Positions 8,901-18,461 of a DNA stretch of 38,371 nucleotides are shown here, one piece after another. Source of the DNA: Tepidamorphus sp. (GTDB lineage: Bacteria; Pseudomonadota; Alphaproteobacteria; Rhizobiales; Tepidamorphaceae); NCBI GenBank assembly GCA_028280885.1, contig JANQKY010000020.1, forward strand, positions 1 to 38,371. The letters are read 5' to 3'. The translations under genes were made by a program, and so were the position numbers. The stretch's first letter is position 1. Every line of letters starts with the position of its first letter. Below the pieces are notes generated by a model that saw nothing but the letters and a program-made list of their open reading frames with translations, searched no databases and was not told the DNA's origin.

Positions 8901-9447
8901 CGGACTGCCCAAAGATTGAAGGACTACCCGAGGTGGTAAGCCTGGTCGCGGTCGCAAAGTCATAGGGCACGGTCAGCGGCAGGCTGGCGCCGGACAGATC
9001 CGTTCCGTTGTCGCTCACGGCGACATATGCCGCCTGCTCGGTGAAGGAGCCGGCGCTGACATTGCCGGGCGTCACGGTGTAGGTCGCGGTGCAGGTGGTC
9101 TGGCTCCTGATCGGCAGGCTGCTCACCGGACAGGAGACGGCCACGCCCGGGAGGTTGCTGGTGACCGAAAAGGAATCGATGATGAAGACGCCCGACTTGA
9201 ACAGATAGCTCAGCATGACCGTCTGGCCCGCCGAACTGAAGGAGGCCGGGGATGCGGTGACCTCGACGCTCTGCGCCGAAGCCTCCGGAGCCCCAAGGCC
9301 CAGGACAAGCGCCCCGATGGCCGCTGCGAAGACACGGCGCGCGCGGTACGGGCGTTTGTCGGAATTGAAAGAAACCGGCCGAAACAACGTGAAGAATCCG
9401 GACACCGATCCCGGTGCGCCCAAAGACGTCTGCATGCCCCATCCCAT
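5998..9447 (-). CDS. Exported protein: six Ig-like repeats plus seven propeller-like repeats
   Basis: The protein is about 1149 residues. An N-terminal signal peptide ends near residue 58 (hydrophobic VFAAAIGALVLGLG, then ASA before QS). Residues 59-163 form a beta domain with two Cys (106, 119) that may pair. Six Ig-like repeats of ~95 residues (about 165-750) share GTPTG, G-x-H-x-I-x-A-x-Y-x-G-D and related motifs of the Big_3 type. The C-terminus (about 750-1149) holds seven repeats of 50-60 residues with the pattern QVNT-x-DQ-x-P-x-IAGL-x-DG-x-W-S-x-QDG-x-G-I-x-QRF. A seven-bladed beta-propeller is inferred. No anchor, sorting signal or catalytic motif is visible, so it is probably Sec-exported. 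The start is uncertain: ATGs at 9447 and 9435 and a TTG at 9477 are all possible. Confidence 0.82.
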   Translation of the reverse strand: MGWGMQTSLGAPGSVSGFFTLFRPVSFNSDKRPYRARRVFAAAIGALVLGLGAPEASAQSVEVTASPASFSSAGQTVMLSYLFKSGVFIIDSFSVTSNLPGVAVSCPVSSLPIRSQTTCTATYTVTPGNVSAGSFTEQAAYVAVSDNGTDLSGASLPLTVPYDFATATRLTTSGSPSIFGQSVDFTATVTSNNGGTPTGNVVFSDTSGTLDTIALDFTGKAVFTTSTLSVGSHDITAAYQGDGTYQASVSAPRRQVVNKANAAAGLNFPVSVVVGTPVDLQAILSGDNGTPTGQVTFKDNGSVLATKTLDASGRATLTVSDFTVGDHTISFDYSGDSTYKARSFTGSPKLTVEMAEPSVEIESSRNPSRLGEEITFKALVGAASGGTPQGEVTFLNDAISLGAVPLSNGMAELTTGALSRATHQITAVYSGDENFLAAVSDPLEQVVERGDTSTALASTGNTVTGQQATFTATVSVDPPAMGTPTGTVSFYADGDKLGTTGVSAGGSASLAVADLPVGGHTVTAAYDGDGNFNTSRSADLAHVVDPGETRTALSSGGNTVSGEQAAFTIKLAAMAPAVGTPTGRVVLFAGATKLGSARLDAGKATIRTAQLAAGRNDIVAEYRGDDGFAASTSDTWSHTVRKGETVVKLTSSAEAAPAGPPDLDALPGEDIVFSVKVKPRSPAAGTPDGMVELRHGGAIVETAKLDGGVAAFTRAFETGGHTIAIAYRGSDAWKSASSDGLMLAIDPRAKEFQVNTTVKQAQRDAAIAGLDNGTFVAVWSSKGQDGSGRSLHMQRFKKTASGKVKKSGKEAQVNSHTPADQADGVVAGVKKASWFAAWESVDQDAASLGEDQSTGIYMQRYRANGKPDGGEMRVNVETMLDQTDVALAGLGGKAIAAAWVSQDQDGDGTGIYARLFKADGTPKTGDILVNDDVLGDQAEPAIAGLSGDGVAVAFRTPDADGTGIAMRLFDKSGNAKGKMKRVNTETAEDQTEPAIAGLKNGDFIVSWSSHKQDGAQTGIFAQRFTAKGKARGGEIQVNTTTEMAQAQSHITALTDGGFLISWHSQGQDGSGSGVYAQRFIAKGKAKGVEFRVNQTVKHDQTEPALTTLPDGSVIAAWTSDRQDGAKHGIFGIKLDFADAVGDTVAGRAR

Positions 9448-9607
9448 TCCGTCTACCAAGTCCGGCGGCAACCGCAAGGACCGTGTGGAACGATACGTTT
9501 TTGTTATTCAAAGCCTTTTTCGATTTTATTTTGCCAGTTGAGCAACACGGGGGGCAAAAGTCAATTCCGCTCGTTCGGGGCCAATCGTCAACGGCGGAAA
9601 CCGCGCC

Positions 9608-10069
9608 CTACCGGCTCGCCGATACCTTGTCGCGCGGTCCGTCACGCGACGGCCGGTCGATCGATTTCATCACCGTCGTCTTGTTGTGACCGTCTTCGCG
9701 GAGATAGGTCAGTCCGTCGGCCAGGTGGCGGACGAAATGCAACCCCAGCCCACCGGCCGTCGCGGGCGTTTCACGCTCATCAGCCGCGCTCGGATCGGTT
9801 GGATCGAACGGCCGCGCGTCATCGGTGATGCTGACCGATATCCGGGTATCCTCAAGCGCAAGCACAATCTCGATGGTGTGTGGGCCGTCGCACGCGTAGC
9901 CGTAGGAAATCGTATTGCTCAGCAGTTCGTCGAGCGGCACGCACAGGCCGGACACGACCTGATTGCCGAGGGCGTGCTGCTTGCAAAAGGCCTCCACGCA
10001 TCTGAGTGCCCGGCCAATCTCGTCGGCCGAGTTCTGGATCGTCAACCGCGCTGTCCGGGTGTCGTCCAT
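9608..10069 (-). CDS. RsbW-like anti-sigma factor kinase (HATPase_c_2)
   Basis: The 153-residue protein has a single GHKL ATPase domain. The N-box is in DELLSNTISYGY (47-58, N52), the G1 box in DDARPFDP (83-90), and the G2 box in GGLGLHFV (106-113). Proteins of this class phosphorylate a STAS-domain antagonist on Ser or Thr and sequester a target, usually a sigma factor or other effector, in the antagonist-free state. The STAS antagonist (12441-12830) and the SpoIIE-type phosphatase (10178-12001) lie on the same strand upstream, so all three roles of a partner-switching cycle are encoded together. It is the last gene of the cluster. No sigma factor is adjacent. The C-terminal tail (about 138-153) is Arg- and Asp-rich and extends past the fold. 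Confidence 0.87.
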   Translation of the reverse strand: MDDTRTARLTIQNSADEIGRALRCVEAFCKQHALGNQVVSGLCVPLDELLSNTISYGYACDGPHTIEIVLALEDTRISVSITDDARPFDPTDPSAADERETPATAGGLGLHFVRHLADGLTYLREDGHNKTTVMKSIDRPSRDGPRDKVSASR

Positions 10070-10177
10070 TCTCGATAAAGTACCAGTCGCCCTGCTCGCG
10101 GCAGATCACACAACCACCGAAGTCCGCCAAGCGGCCCCGACCGGACTGTCCGCCGCTGCTTCTCCCCGTCTACGCCG

Positions 10178-12001
10178 CTAAGCCATCTCCCGATAGCGAA
10201 TTGCGAACATCGTTACATCGTCGAACTGGTCCTGGCCTTCGCTGAAATCGGCCAGGACCGACCGCATCGACCGAATGACGGTTCGGGGCGTCCGGTCGGT
10301 CATCGCCGACAGCGTATCGTGCAGGCGTTCCTCGCCGAAGAACGTCTCCGATGTGTTCATCGTGTCGATGACGCCGTCCGTGATCAGCAACAACCCCTCG
10401 CCGGGAACAAGCTGCTGCGTTTCGGTCTGGTAGGGGAAACCGACCTCCAGCCCGAGCGGTATGCCCGGTTCGAGGACGACACTCCCCGGACGCGCGCCGG
10501 CCTGAGACGGAAGCCGCAACGGGCGCAGATGGCCAGCGGTGGCAAGCTGCACCGTCCCGCTTTCGGTATCCAGGATGCCAATGAGGGCCGTCACGAAGGT
10601 CATCGTCGGATTGTCGCTGGCCAGTTCGTCGTTGATGCGCGACAGAAGCATGCCGGCATCGGTCAGGTCGTCCAGCCGTTCGGGTGCCGCAATCATCCGG
10701 AACAGGGTCTTGGTCCGCGCCATGTTGAGGGCGGCCGGAATCCCCTTTCCGGCGACATCGCCGATCACGAAGAACAGCCGCCCGTCGTCGGAGAAAAAGA
10801 AATCGTAGAAGTCGCCGCCAACCCGGTGCGCCGGTGACAGGCTGGCGTAAAGCGTCACCTTGTCGGAATGGTCCGGGTCGCAGAACTGCGTGGGAACCAT
10901 TCCAAGCTGAAGCTCGCGCGCGGTCTTCAGTTCCTTTTCGATCTGCGCGAGATAGGTCAGCGCCTCGTCGCGCAGCTGCTTCTTCTGCAGGCAGGCCTGA
11001 ATGCGGGCGTTCAGAATGACCGGATTGAACGGCTTCGGCAGATGGTCGACCGCGCCCAGGTTGATGCAATGGACGACGGAGTCGAGATCATCGAGCGCGG
11101 AGATCATGATGACATCCGTGTGGTCGATCAACTCGTTGCCGCGAAGCCACCGCAACACGTCATAGCCGCCGACCTCGGGCATGATGATGTCCAGAAGGAC
11201 GACGTCGTAGGTGTCCTCGGACAAGAGCTGGATCGCCTCCCGGCCGCCGCCGGCCAGCACGACCTTGTGCCCCTTGTCGCGCAGCCGGCGCGCCAGCACC
11301 TCGCGATTGTCCGGATTGTCGTCGACGACGAGTATCCGGCCGATCAGCACCTCCTTGGCGACGTCGGCCTTTGCCAGTTCGGCGACGGCCGCCCGGCGCG
11401 CGGCGGATGGTTCGGCCTGGTATAAATCAGCCGCCCCGCCCTCTTCCGTCACTTCCCCCTCTTCGGCCACCCGCTCCCGCGCCTGGGACACCACATCGCC
11501 CTCCTCCTCGCCCTCCTCCTCGGATGGCTCCTCAGGCGGCTCCGGCTTCGGAACGGCGGCACCGAGCACCTCGATCATCCAGCCGGCCGCCGATTCGATC
11601 TTTCGGACATCGGCCAGAGGCGCGGAGACCTTCGAGCGCTCGAGAGCGGTCCTGACGTCGGCCATCACATCGGCCACCACCTGGACATGCGGACGCAATT
11701 CACCGTCAAGCCGCAGCAACGCCGCCGGCACGGCATCGCCGTGCACGTATTTGTCGACAAGCGCCAAAAGCGTATCCGCCGTGTCGCGGACGCTTTGCAG
11801 ACGCTCGCCGATAGTGGAATCGGGATGGGACTGGACTTCCTCGACGAGCAGCTCCGAGTAGCCGACGATGGCGTTGATGGGCGAGCGCAGATCATGACGC
11901 AACCGTTGCAGGCCCTCCGCATCGAGCGCGGGCAACTCCATGGTCTCTTCCAGCGCGGGGCTCACGCCCATCGGCGGGTCCATATCCGTATCAGCGGTCA
12001 T
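10178..12001 (-). CDS. HisKA-receiver-SpoIIE/PP2C phosphatase hybrid
   Basis: The 607-residue cytoplasmic protein has three modules. Residues 30-140 resemble a HisKA dimerisation helix pair, with H36 in LRHDLRSPINAIVGYSELL, but no ATPase domain follows. A very acidic linker (about 152-189) leads to a receiver domain (222-335): D227/D228, phospho-acceptor D271 in VVLLDIIMPEVGG, and K323. A coiled-coil (~335-365) joins the C-terminal SpoIIE-type PP2C phosphatase with GGDFYD (395-400), GDVAGKG (414-420), TDGV and DDVT metal-binding motifs. It probably dephosphorylates the STAS antagonist under control of receiver phosphorylation. It overlaps the receiver gene upstream by 11 bp, so the two are coupled. 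The orphan HisKA may receive phosphate or only dimerise. Confidence 0.9.
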   Translation of the reverse strand: MTADTDMDPPMGVSPALEETMELPALDAEGLQRLRHDLRSPINAIVGYSELLVEEVQSHPDSTIGERLQSVRDTADTLLALVDKYVHGDAVPAALLRLDGELRPHVQVVADVMADVRTALERSKVSAPLADVRKIESAAGWMIEVLGAAVPKPEPPEEPSEEEGEEEGDVVSQARERVAEEGEVTEEGGAADLYQAEPSAARRAAVAELAKADVAKEVLIGRILVVDDNPDNREVLARRLRDKGHKVVLAGGGREAIQLLSEDTYDVVLLDIIMPEVGGYDVLRWLRGNELIDHTDVIMISALDDLDSVVHCINLGAVDHLPKPFNPVILNARIQACLQKKQLRDEALTYLAQIEKELKTARELQLGMVPTQFCDPDHSDKVTLYASLSPAHRVGGDFYDFFFSDDGRLFFVIGDVAGKGIPAALNMARTKTLFRMIAAPERLDDLTDAGMLLSRINDELASDNPTMTFVTALIGILDTESGTVQLATAGHLRPLRLPSQAGARPGSVVLEPGIPLGLEVGFPYQTETQQLVPGEGLLLITDGVIDTMNTSETFFGEERLHDTLSAMTDRTPRTVIRSMRSVLADFSEGQDQFDDVTMFAIRYREMA

Positions 12002-12368
12002 CTGCCGGCTCCAGCAGGTTCCCGATCTTCGACAACAGCCGGTCCAGCTCGATCGGCTTGGTGTCGTAGTCGTCGCAGCCGGCGTCCAGCGCCTTCTCCT
12101 TGTCGCCGATCATGGCATGCGCGGTCAGCGCGATGATCGGGATGCCCGCCGTATCCGGTTGACCCTTGAGTTCCCGCGTCGCCGCCCAGCCGTCCATGAC
12201 CGGCAGGCTCATATCCATCAAGATGAGATCCGGCTTGAGATTGGACGCGGCGTCGACGCCGTCGCGTCCGTCCACGGCAAGCGCGATCTCGAATCCGCGC
12301 CGCTTCAGCCGTCGCCCGAGCATGTCGCGATTCATCTCATTGTCTTCGACTATCAGGATGGTGGTCAT
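11991..12368 (-). CDS. Single-domain response regulator (DivK/CheY-like)
   Basis: The 125-residue protein is a lone receiver domain: an acidic pocket in VEDNEMNRD, phospho-acceptor D52 in LILMDMSLPVMDG, the switch Thr in IIALTAHAM, and the conserved Lys in YDTKP. No output domain is present, so it acts through protein contact or as a phosphate shuttle. Closest in style are DivK and other single-domain receivers that bind hybrid kinases. Its stop overlaps the start of the HisKA-receiver-SpoIIE gene by 11 bp, which makes that protein the likely partner. It lies 72 bp downstream of the STAS gene. No cognate histidine kinase is encoded in this cluster, so its phosphodonor is elsewhere. Confidence 0.92.
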   Translation of the reverse strand: MTTILIVEDNEMNRDMLGRRLKRRGFEIALAVDGRDGVDAASNLKPDLILMDMSLPVMDGWAATRELKGQPDTAGIPIIALTAHAMIGDKEKALDAGCDDYDTKPIELDRLLSKIGNLLEPADDR

Positions 12369-12440
12369 GAAACGACAGCCTCCGGGCGGTCTTATGTGAA
12401 ACGAACGTCAAAAACTCGAAATCAACTCCGGCGCGCCGGA

Positions 12441-12830
12441 TCATGCCGCGATCGCATCCTCGATGCGATCGAAGATCTTAAAGATCCGGCCGAAACCGGA
12501 CATGTTGAAAAGGGTTACGAAATCGCCCCGCACGCCCGACAGGGCGAACTCGCAGTCACAGGCGGAAAATTCCCGGTGGGCGATCAGCAGCGACCGGAAG
12601 CCGGCGCTGGTGATGTAGATCAGCTGGGCGATATCGACGATGACCTTTTCGATCTCTGCACCATCCCCAACCGCGGAGGAACCGCCCGAGCCGGACCCGC
12701 CCGAGCCGGCCCCGGGGGCGCCCTTCGTAAGGCTGGACGTCAGGACATCGGCACTGGAGGAATCCACCATTCCCGCCAGGTAGATGATCCGTATCTTGCC
12801 ATCGCGTTTTTCTGTGATCTGAAGCGACAC
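12441..12830 (-). CDS. STAS-domain anti-sigma factor antagonist with a Gly/Ser insert
   Basis: The 129-residue SpoIIAA/RsbV-type protein has the conserved phospho-site region IVDIAQLIYITSAGFRSLL (64-82), with S75 at the regulatory serine position. When unphosphorylated, such proteins bind the RsbW-like kinase and release its target. An unusual low-complexity insert at about 37-58 (GAPGAGSGGSGSGGSS then AVGDGAE) lies between the first helix and the core strand. It would form a flexible loop. The start is GTG at 12830, with an AGGG-like ribosome-binding site about 9 bp upstream. It is the first gene of the partner-switching cluster, followed by the receiver, the phosphatase and the kinase. Confidence 0.88.
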   Translation of the reverse strand: MSLQITEKRDGKIRIIYLAGMVDSSSADVLTSSLTKGAPGAGSGGSGSGGSSAVGDGAEIEKVIVDIAQLIYITSAGFRSLLIAHREFSACDCEFALSGVRGDFVTLFNMSGFGRIFKIFDRIEDAIAA

Positions 12831-13055
12831 TGAATTCGCCCTGAAAATCTAACGGAGTTTGCGACAATACACTGCGGCGCCTATCAGATGCGCCTGACTG
12901 CATTTGATCAGTTTATCGCGTCGACGTCCAGCCAACGTAGCGGCAAGCGGTTGGGGACATGGCGAAATCCGTGCCGTCACGCACCTTCCCGGCGAAATCG
13001 GCGGTCTCCTGCAATGCATCACCCGGCATCCGGGCCCCGGCGCGCCGCAGCGTGA
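12831..13055. other. Gap upstream of the partner-switching cluster
   Basis: This 225-bp gap separates the STAS gene from the end of the CDP-alcohol phosphatidyltransferase gene; both are on the minus strand. The cluster promoter must lie here or the genes are read through from the membrane-protein pair. Bases 12840-12920 are locally AT-richer. I could not pick a promoter with confident -35 and -10 boxes, and no convincing terminator follows the phosphatidyltransferase gene. Confidence 0.3.
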
Positions 13056-13892
13056 TCATGCCCATGACGGTGCCAGCCGCGCCCGCGCCAGGACCGGCGT
13101 GGCGGTATACACCGCCACGATCGCGGCAATGATCAGTTCCGGCGCCAGCACCAGAATGGCCACCCCGATAAAGTGCCAGGGGAAATAGAGGTCGAGGGCG
13201 AAGTCGGGAATGCGCGGATAGCGCAACGGGATCGAGACGAGTATGGCACCCAGCGCAAACATGGCCGCAACGATCGCGGTGTTGGCGCGGGCGATCTCGG
13301 CGATGGTTGCCTCCGCGTCCGGCATCGGCGTGTCGCAGACGCAGGCCAGCAGCCAGCCGGCCAGGAACACCGGCACGACGGTGACCGGCAGCGTCCGGTA
13401 GCGCGAAAACCGGGTCGTCCGCTCCTCAAGCTGCCGCGCCGCCACCTGTGCGTAATGCACGAGGACGGCCGCCAGATATACGAGCGACACGCCCCACACG
13501 ATCACGCGCGGCAAGGACTGCCCGCCGATTTCGACCGGCAGAAGCACGAGGATGGCGAGCGGTGGCAGGGTATTGGCCGCGACATCGCAGAACAGGTCGA
13601 GAAACCGGCCGAACGAACTCGCGACGTTCAGGAGGCGCGCGCAGGCCCCGTCGGCAAGATCGAGCAGCATGCCGCCGATCGAGAGCAGCGCCACGGCATA
13701 AAGCACCCGGTCGGTGGGAAAGCCGTCGGCGCCGCGCGGCGCTTCGATCCACAGCATCGCGGCGGCCATGACGAACGCGGCCGATAAGATCGAGATCGCG
13801 GCGACGAAAATCCGTCCGGCCTGTGGGAACGGCGCGGATTTCGATGTCCCGCCGTCATCGTATTCCGCGCGCGCCGATCCCCGCCCTCTCAT
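13056..13892 (-). CDS. CDP-alcohol phosphatidyltransferase family membrane protein
   Basis: The 278-residue integral membrane protein has about six hydrophobic segments. The exact family signature D-x2-DG-x2-AR-x8-G-x3-D-x3-D is present: D78, D81-G82, A85-R86, G95, D99 and D103. These residues bind the divalent metal and the CDP group, and the last Asp is the general base. The family transfers a phosphoalcohol from a CDP-activated donor, as in phosphatidylglycerol, phosphatidylserine or phosphatidylinositol-type synthesis. The product here is not predictable. The soluble N-terminus (~25 residues) is Arg/Asp-rich. It overlaps the upstream PAS-CPBP gene by 4 bp (ATGA), so the two membrane proteins are made together. 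Confidence 0.85.
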   Translation of the reverse strand: MRGRGSARAEYDDGGTSKSAPFPQAGRIFVAAISILSAAFVMAAAMLWIEAPRGADGFPTDRVLYAVALLSIGGMLLDLADGACARLLNVASSFGRFLDLFCDVAANTLPPLAILVLLPVEIGGQSLPRVIVWGVSLVYLAAVLVHYAQVAARQLEERTTRFSRYRTLPVTVVPVFLAGWLLACVCDTPMPDAEATIAEIARANTAIVAAMFALGAILVSIPLRYPRIPDFALDLYFPWHFIGVAILVLAPELIIAAIVAVYTATPVLARARLAPSWA

Positions 13893-15091
13893 CCCCCAAA
13901 TCCCAGGACGAACAGCATCATGCCCAGGACGGCGTGGATCAGGGTGACGCCGAGCAGCGTGCGATGGCGGCTGTAGACATAGCCGAACAGGAGCGAGACG
14001 ACGAAGGTGACGATGACGAACCGGACCCCGACGATCGCGTGGAAAGAGGCGAAGATGAAGGAACTCGACACGATGGCGAGCGTGTCGGTGCGGGCGGCGA
14101 TGACGCGTTTGAACGTTCCCTGCAGCACGCCCCTGGCAATGAACTCCTGCAGGAAGGCACTGAGGAAATAGGAAATGGCGCCGAACCCGGCGGCGTGTTT
14201 CCAGTCGAACAACGGGCCGGCCTCACCGCCGCCCGGGCCTTTCACGGCGATCGCGATCACGATCAGGATGACGCTGCCGGCCGCGATCACGATTGCGGCT
14301 TCGGTGAGCGACTGGCGCCAGCCATCGAAGGTCAGGCCGAAATCGGACAGCGGAAACCGCGTGCGTCGAATATAGACGAAACAGGGAAAGGCGATCGACA
14401 GGAAGCCGGCCCAGACGATGACGCGCCAGTAATCGCTCCCCGATCCGAACAATGCCGCCACATCGAAGGTCTGCAGGCCGATGGCTGTGACCATCGTTCC
14501 GATCGACAGGCAGAACACGACCATGATCAGCGCCCGGGCATAGTCCGACTGGCGCTCGAGCAGCGCCATCCGCTCGGTCTGATCGCTGGCAACGGCCACG
14601 ACACCGGTTTCACCGCTCCCGCTGGCCGTGCCGTCCGGCGCGGGCAGAACGAGGAAATCCGCCCTTACCGACAGGTTGCGGGTTTCGCCCTGTCGCGTTT
14701 CACCCTGCCGGGTATCGTCCTGCCGGCTGATCGCGATATCGCGGGCATGCGTTTCTTTCTTGTGAAAGATCGCATCGATGATGACGTCGTTGAATTCGGC
14801 CAAGCCCTCGCGCGCCAGCATCGTCTCGCCGAACCCCTTGCCGACAGCCTCGTTGGCGGTAAGGCCGAACATCTCTTCGAAGGCCGGATTGACGCTTTCG
14901 ATGGTCCCGCGGGCATCGATGCTGATCACAGCGTCCGACATCTGGCGCAGGATCGCGGCATTCAGCGGCCGGTCGGGCACGGTGGGACGGACATCATGCC
15001 GCGCCGGGATTTCGCCGGGTTCCGACATCGGGGCGGCCACGCCTGCCGATGGCTTATATTGTGACGTCATCTGAAACGACTTAAAAATCAT
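13889..15091 (-). CDS. PAS domain fused to a CPBP-type intramembrane protease fold
   Basis: The 400-residue protein has a soluble N-terminal PAS domain (about 45-170; ILRQMSDAVISIDARGTIES) and then a CPBP/CAAX-protease-like membrane domain (about 185-400). The catalytic motifs are altered. The EExxxR motif reads QEFIAR (Q315, E316, R320), so the first Glu is Gln. FxxxH is intact (F347, H351). In the last motif, H386 is present but the following N/D position is G390. PAS modules sense redox, light or ligands. CPBP proteins cleave or bind membrane substrates. The substitutions suggest a pseudoprotease or altered chemistry. An internal TRQGE repeat lies at 127-136. The start is uncertain: 15091, 15070 or 15028. 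Confidence 0.82.
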   Translation of the reverse strand: MIFKSFQMTSQYKPSAGVAAPMSEPGEIPARHDVRPTVPDRPLNAAILRQMSDAVISIDARGTIESVNPAFEEMFGLTANEAVGKGFGETMLAREGLAEFNDVIIDAIFHKKETHARDIAISRQDDTRQGETRQGETRNLSVRADFLVLPAPDGTASGSGETGVVAVASDQTERMALLERQSDYARALIMVVFCLSIGTMVTAIGLQTFDVAALFGSGSDYWRVIVWAGFLSIAFPCFVYIRRTRFPLSDFGLTFDGWRQSLTEAAIVIAAGSVILIVIAIAVKGPGGGEAGPLFDWKHAAGFGAISYFLSAFLQEFIARGVLQGTFKRVIAARTDTLAIVSSSFIFASFHAIVGVRFVIVTFVVSLLFGYVYSRHRTLLGVTLIHAVLGMMLFVLGFGG

Positions 15092-15344
15092 TGGAGCGCC
15101 GGCGAAAGACAGCCGGAACGCAGGTATCGCGGCAACTATAGGCTATCGGCGACCCGGTCCGTCAATGAAAAACCCCGAAGGACCGGACTGCGGATCAGGC
15201 TACGGGCCAGGTAGCCGGGTTGGTCGCGAAACCGGCGCAGCAAATCTCGAAAATGGGGAGATGACCGGCGGACGACACCGTTCTATTCTCTATACATTCT
15301 CCGCCCACCGGACCCGACGCGGCTGCCGGACAGGATAATGCGAG
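15092..15344. promoter_or_regulatory. Divergent intergenic region between PAS-CPBP and dctB-like genes
   Basis: This 253-bp region must hold promoters for both divergent operons. A 7-bp inverted repeat, CCGGTCC (15154-15160) and GGACCGG (15180-15186), encloses a 19-base AT-richer loop and may be an operator or an RNA stem. Bases 15280-15300 (TTCTATTCTCTATACATTC) are AT-rich and are the best place for the dctB-side promoter. I cannot assign definite boxes. Confidence 0.35.
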
Positions 15345-17107
15345 GTGCTCTTGTCAGCGGTCAGCGACCGAATTCGGGAAACGATGCCCCGTGGCCGGGC
15401 GGTCATGGTGTGGCTCATCCTCTTCGCGGTGATCGTGGCCGCGGCGATCTTCGGGCTCTATACGGTCGCCTATGCCTATTTTCAGGAGCTGGAGATCCAG
15501 CAGGTGCGCAATCGCAGCGCGCTCTATCAGACGACGCTGACCGACGCGCTGGAGCGCTACCGCCACCTGCCGCTTGTCCTGTCGGAAGATCCGCAGATCG
15601 CCGGCGCCCTGTTCGGCGTCAATGTCGACCGCATCAACCGGCGGCTTGCGCGCATCGCCGAGGACACCCGCGTCGAGGCGGTCTATCTGATGAACCGCGA
15701 GGGCCTGACGCTGGCGGCCTCCAACCATGCCGATCCGCTGACGTTCCTCGGCGAGAACTACGGCTTCCGCCCCTATTTCCAGGAGGCGCTCGCCGGCGGG
15801 CGCGGTGAGTTCTTCGCAATCGGCGCGACCACCGGCCGTCCCGGCTATTTCCTGGCCGAGCCGGTGCGCTCGCATGTCGGCCACATCGTCGGCGTCATCG
15901 CGGTGAAGATCGACCTGTCGCCGCTGATCGAGACCTGGACGGTGGCCGGCGAGACCGTCTTCGTCTCCAACCCCGACGGCGTCGTGCTGCTGTCGGCCGA
16001 GCCGCGGCTCAGATATCGCACGCTCGTTCCGATCGCCGCCGAACGCATGGCCGAAATCGCCGCCGAGCGCCAGTTCGCCCTGGAGCCGCTGACCCCGCTG
16101 AACTGGGAGATCGCCCGCGACAACCGCGTCCAACTCGACGGCACCGCCTATCAGCACGTGGCGACGCCCATTTCGATCACCGGCTGGACGCTGCACCTGT
16201 TGTCGACCCGCAGCCAGGCGCGCGAACGCGCCTGGCTTGCCATCATCACCGCCGTGATCGTCGTCGCGCTCTTATCGGCGCTTTTGCTCTATATCCGCGC
16301 CGAACGCATGCGGGCGGCCCTGCTTGCCTCGCAATCCGACCGGCGCAAGCTGGAGGCGGTGAACCGGCAGCTCGAGCAGGCGCAGCAGGATCTCGAACGC
16401 ACCTCGAAACTCGCCGCGCTCGGCCAGCTATCGGCCTCGGTCACCCATGAACTCGGCCAGCCGATCTCGGCGATGCGCAACTATCTGACGGCCGAGGAAA
16501 TCGCCGGCAAGGCGAGCCCGCTGACGAAGTCGCTCAGCCCCATTCTCGACCGCATGGAGGGGATCGCCAGGCAGTTGCGCTTCTTCGCCAGCCCCGGCAA
16601 CGAGCCGATGCGGCGGATCGATCTCGTCGCGGTCGCCCGGAACGCGGCCGATCTTGTCGTCCACGATCTCCAGCGCCATGCGATCGACCTCGCCGTCACC
16701 GCGCCCGAGGGCGGCGTCTTCGTGACCGGCAACGAATTGCGGCTGGAGCAGGTCATCGTCAATCTGTTGCGCAACGCCATCGCGGCGGTCCGCGAAAGCG
16801 GCGAACGGAAGCTGGAGATCATCGTCGCGGGGAATAGCGAAACCGCCTTCATCACCGTGCGCGACACCGGCCACGGGCTGAACGGCCAGACGATCGAACG
16901 CATGCAGGAACCCTTCCACACCACCCGCGCCTCCGGCGAGGGGATGGGGCTCGGCCTTGCGATCTCCGCTGCGATCATCCGCGAGCACAACGGCATCCTG
17001 AAGGCGGCGACCCGGGGCGACGGCGACGCGCTTCGCTCCGGGGGGACTGCGGGCCGCGGCGCCGAGTTCACCGTCGCGCTCCCCGTTTCCGACAAGGCCG
17101 ATACACC

Positions 17108-17111
<4 letters not shown>
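15345..17111 (+). CDS. dctB: DctB-like sensor histidine kinase
   Basis: The 588-residue membrane sensor kinase has TM1 at about 21-43, an extracytoplasmic double-Cache-type sensor (~45-290), TM2 at about 297-317, a coiled-coil (~330-355), a HisKA domain with H368 in ASVTHELGQPISAMRNYL, and an HATPase domain (NLLRNAIAAV, DTGHGL, GEGMGLGLAI). DctB proteins sense C4-dicarboxylates in the periplasm and phosphorylate DctD. The true ligand here is unknown. The start is GTG at 15345; an ATG at 15384 is an alternative with a better-looking GGGAA ribosome-binding site. Its TGA overlaps the GTG of the response-regulator gene by 4 bases, and a TRAP transporter operon follows. Confidence 0.88.
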
Positions 17112-18454
<1,343 letters not shown>

Positions 18455-18461
18455 CGGTTCA

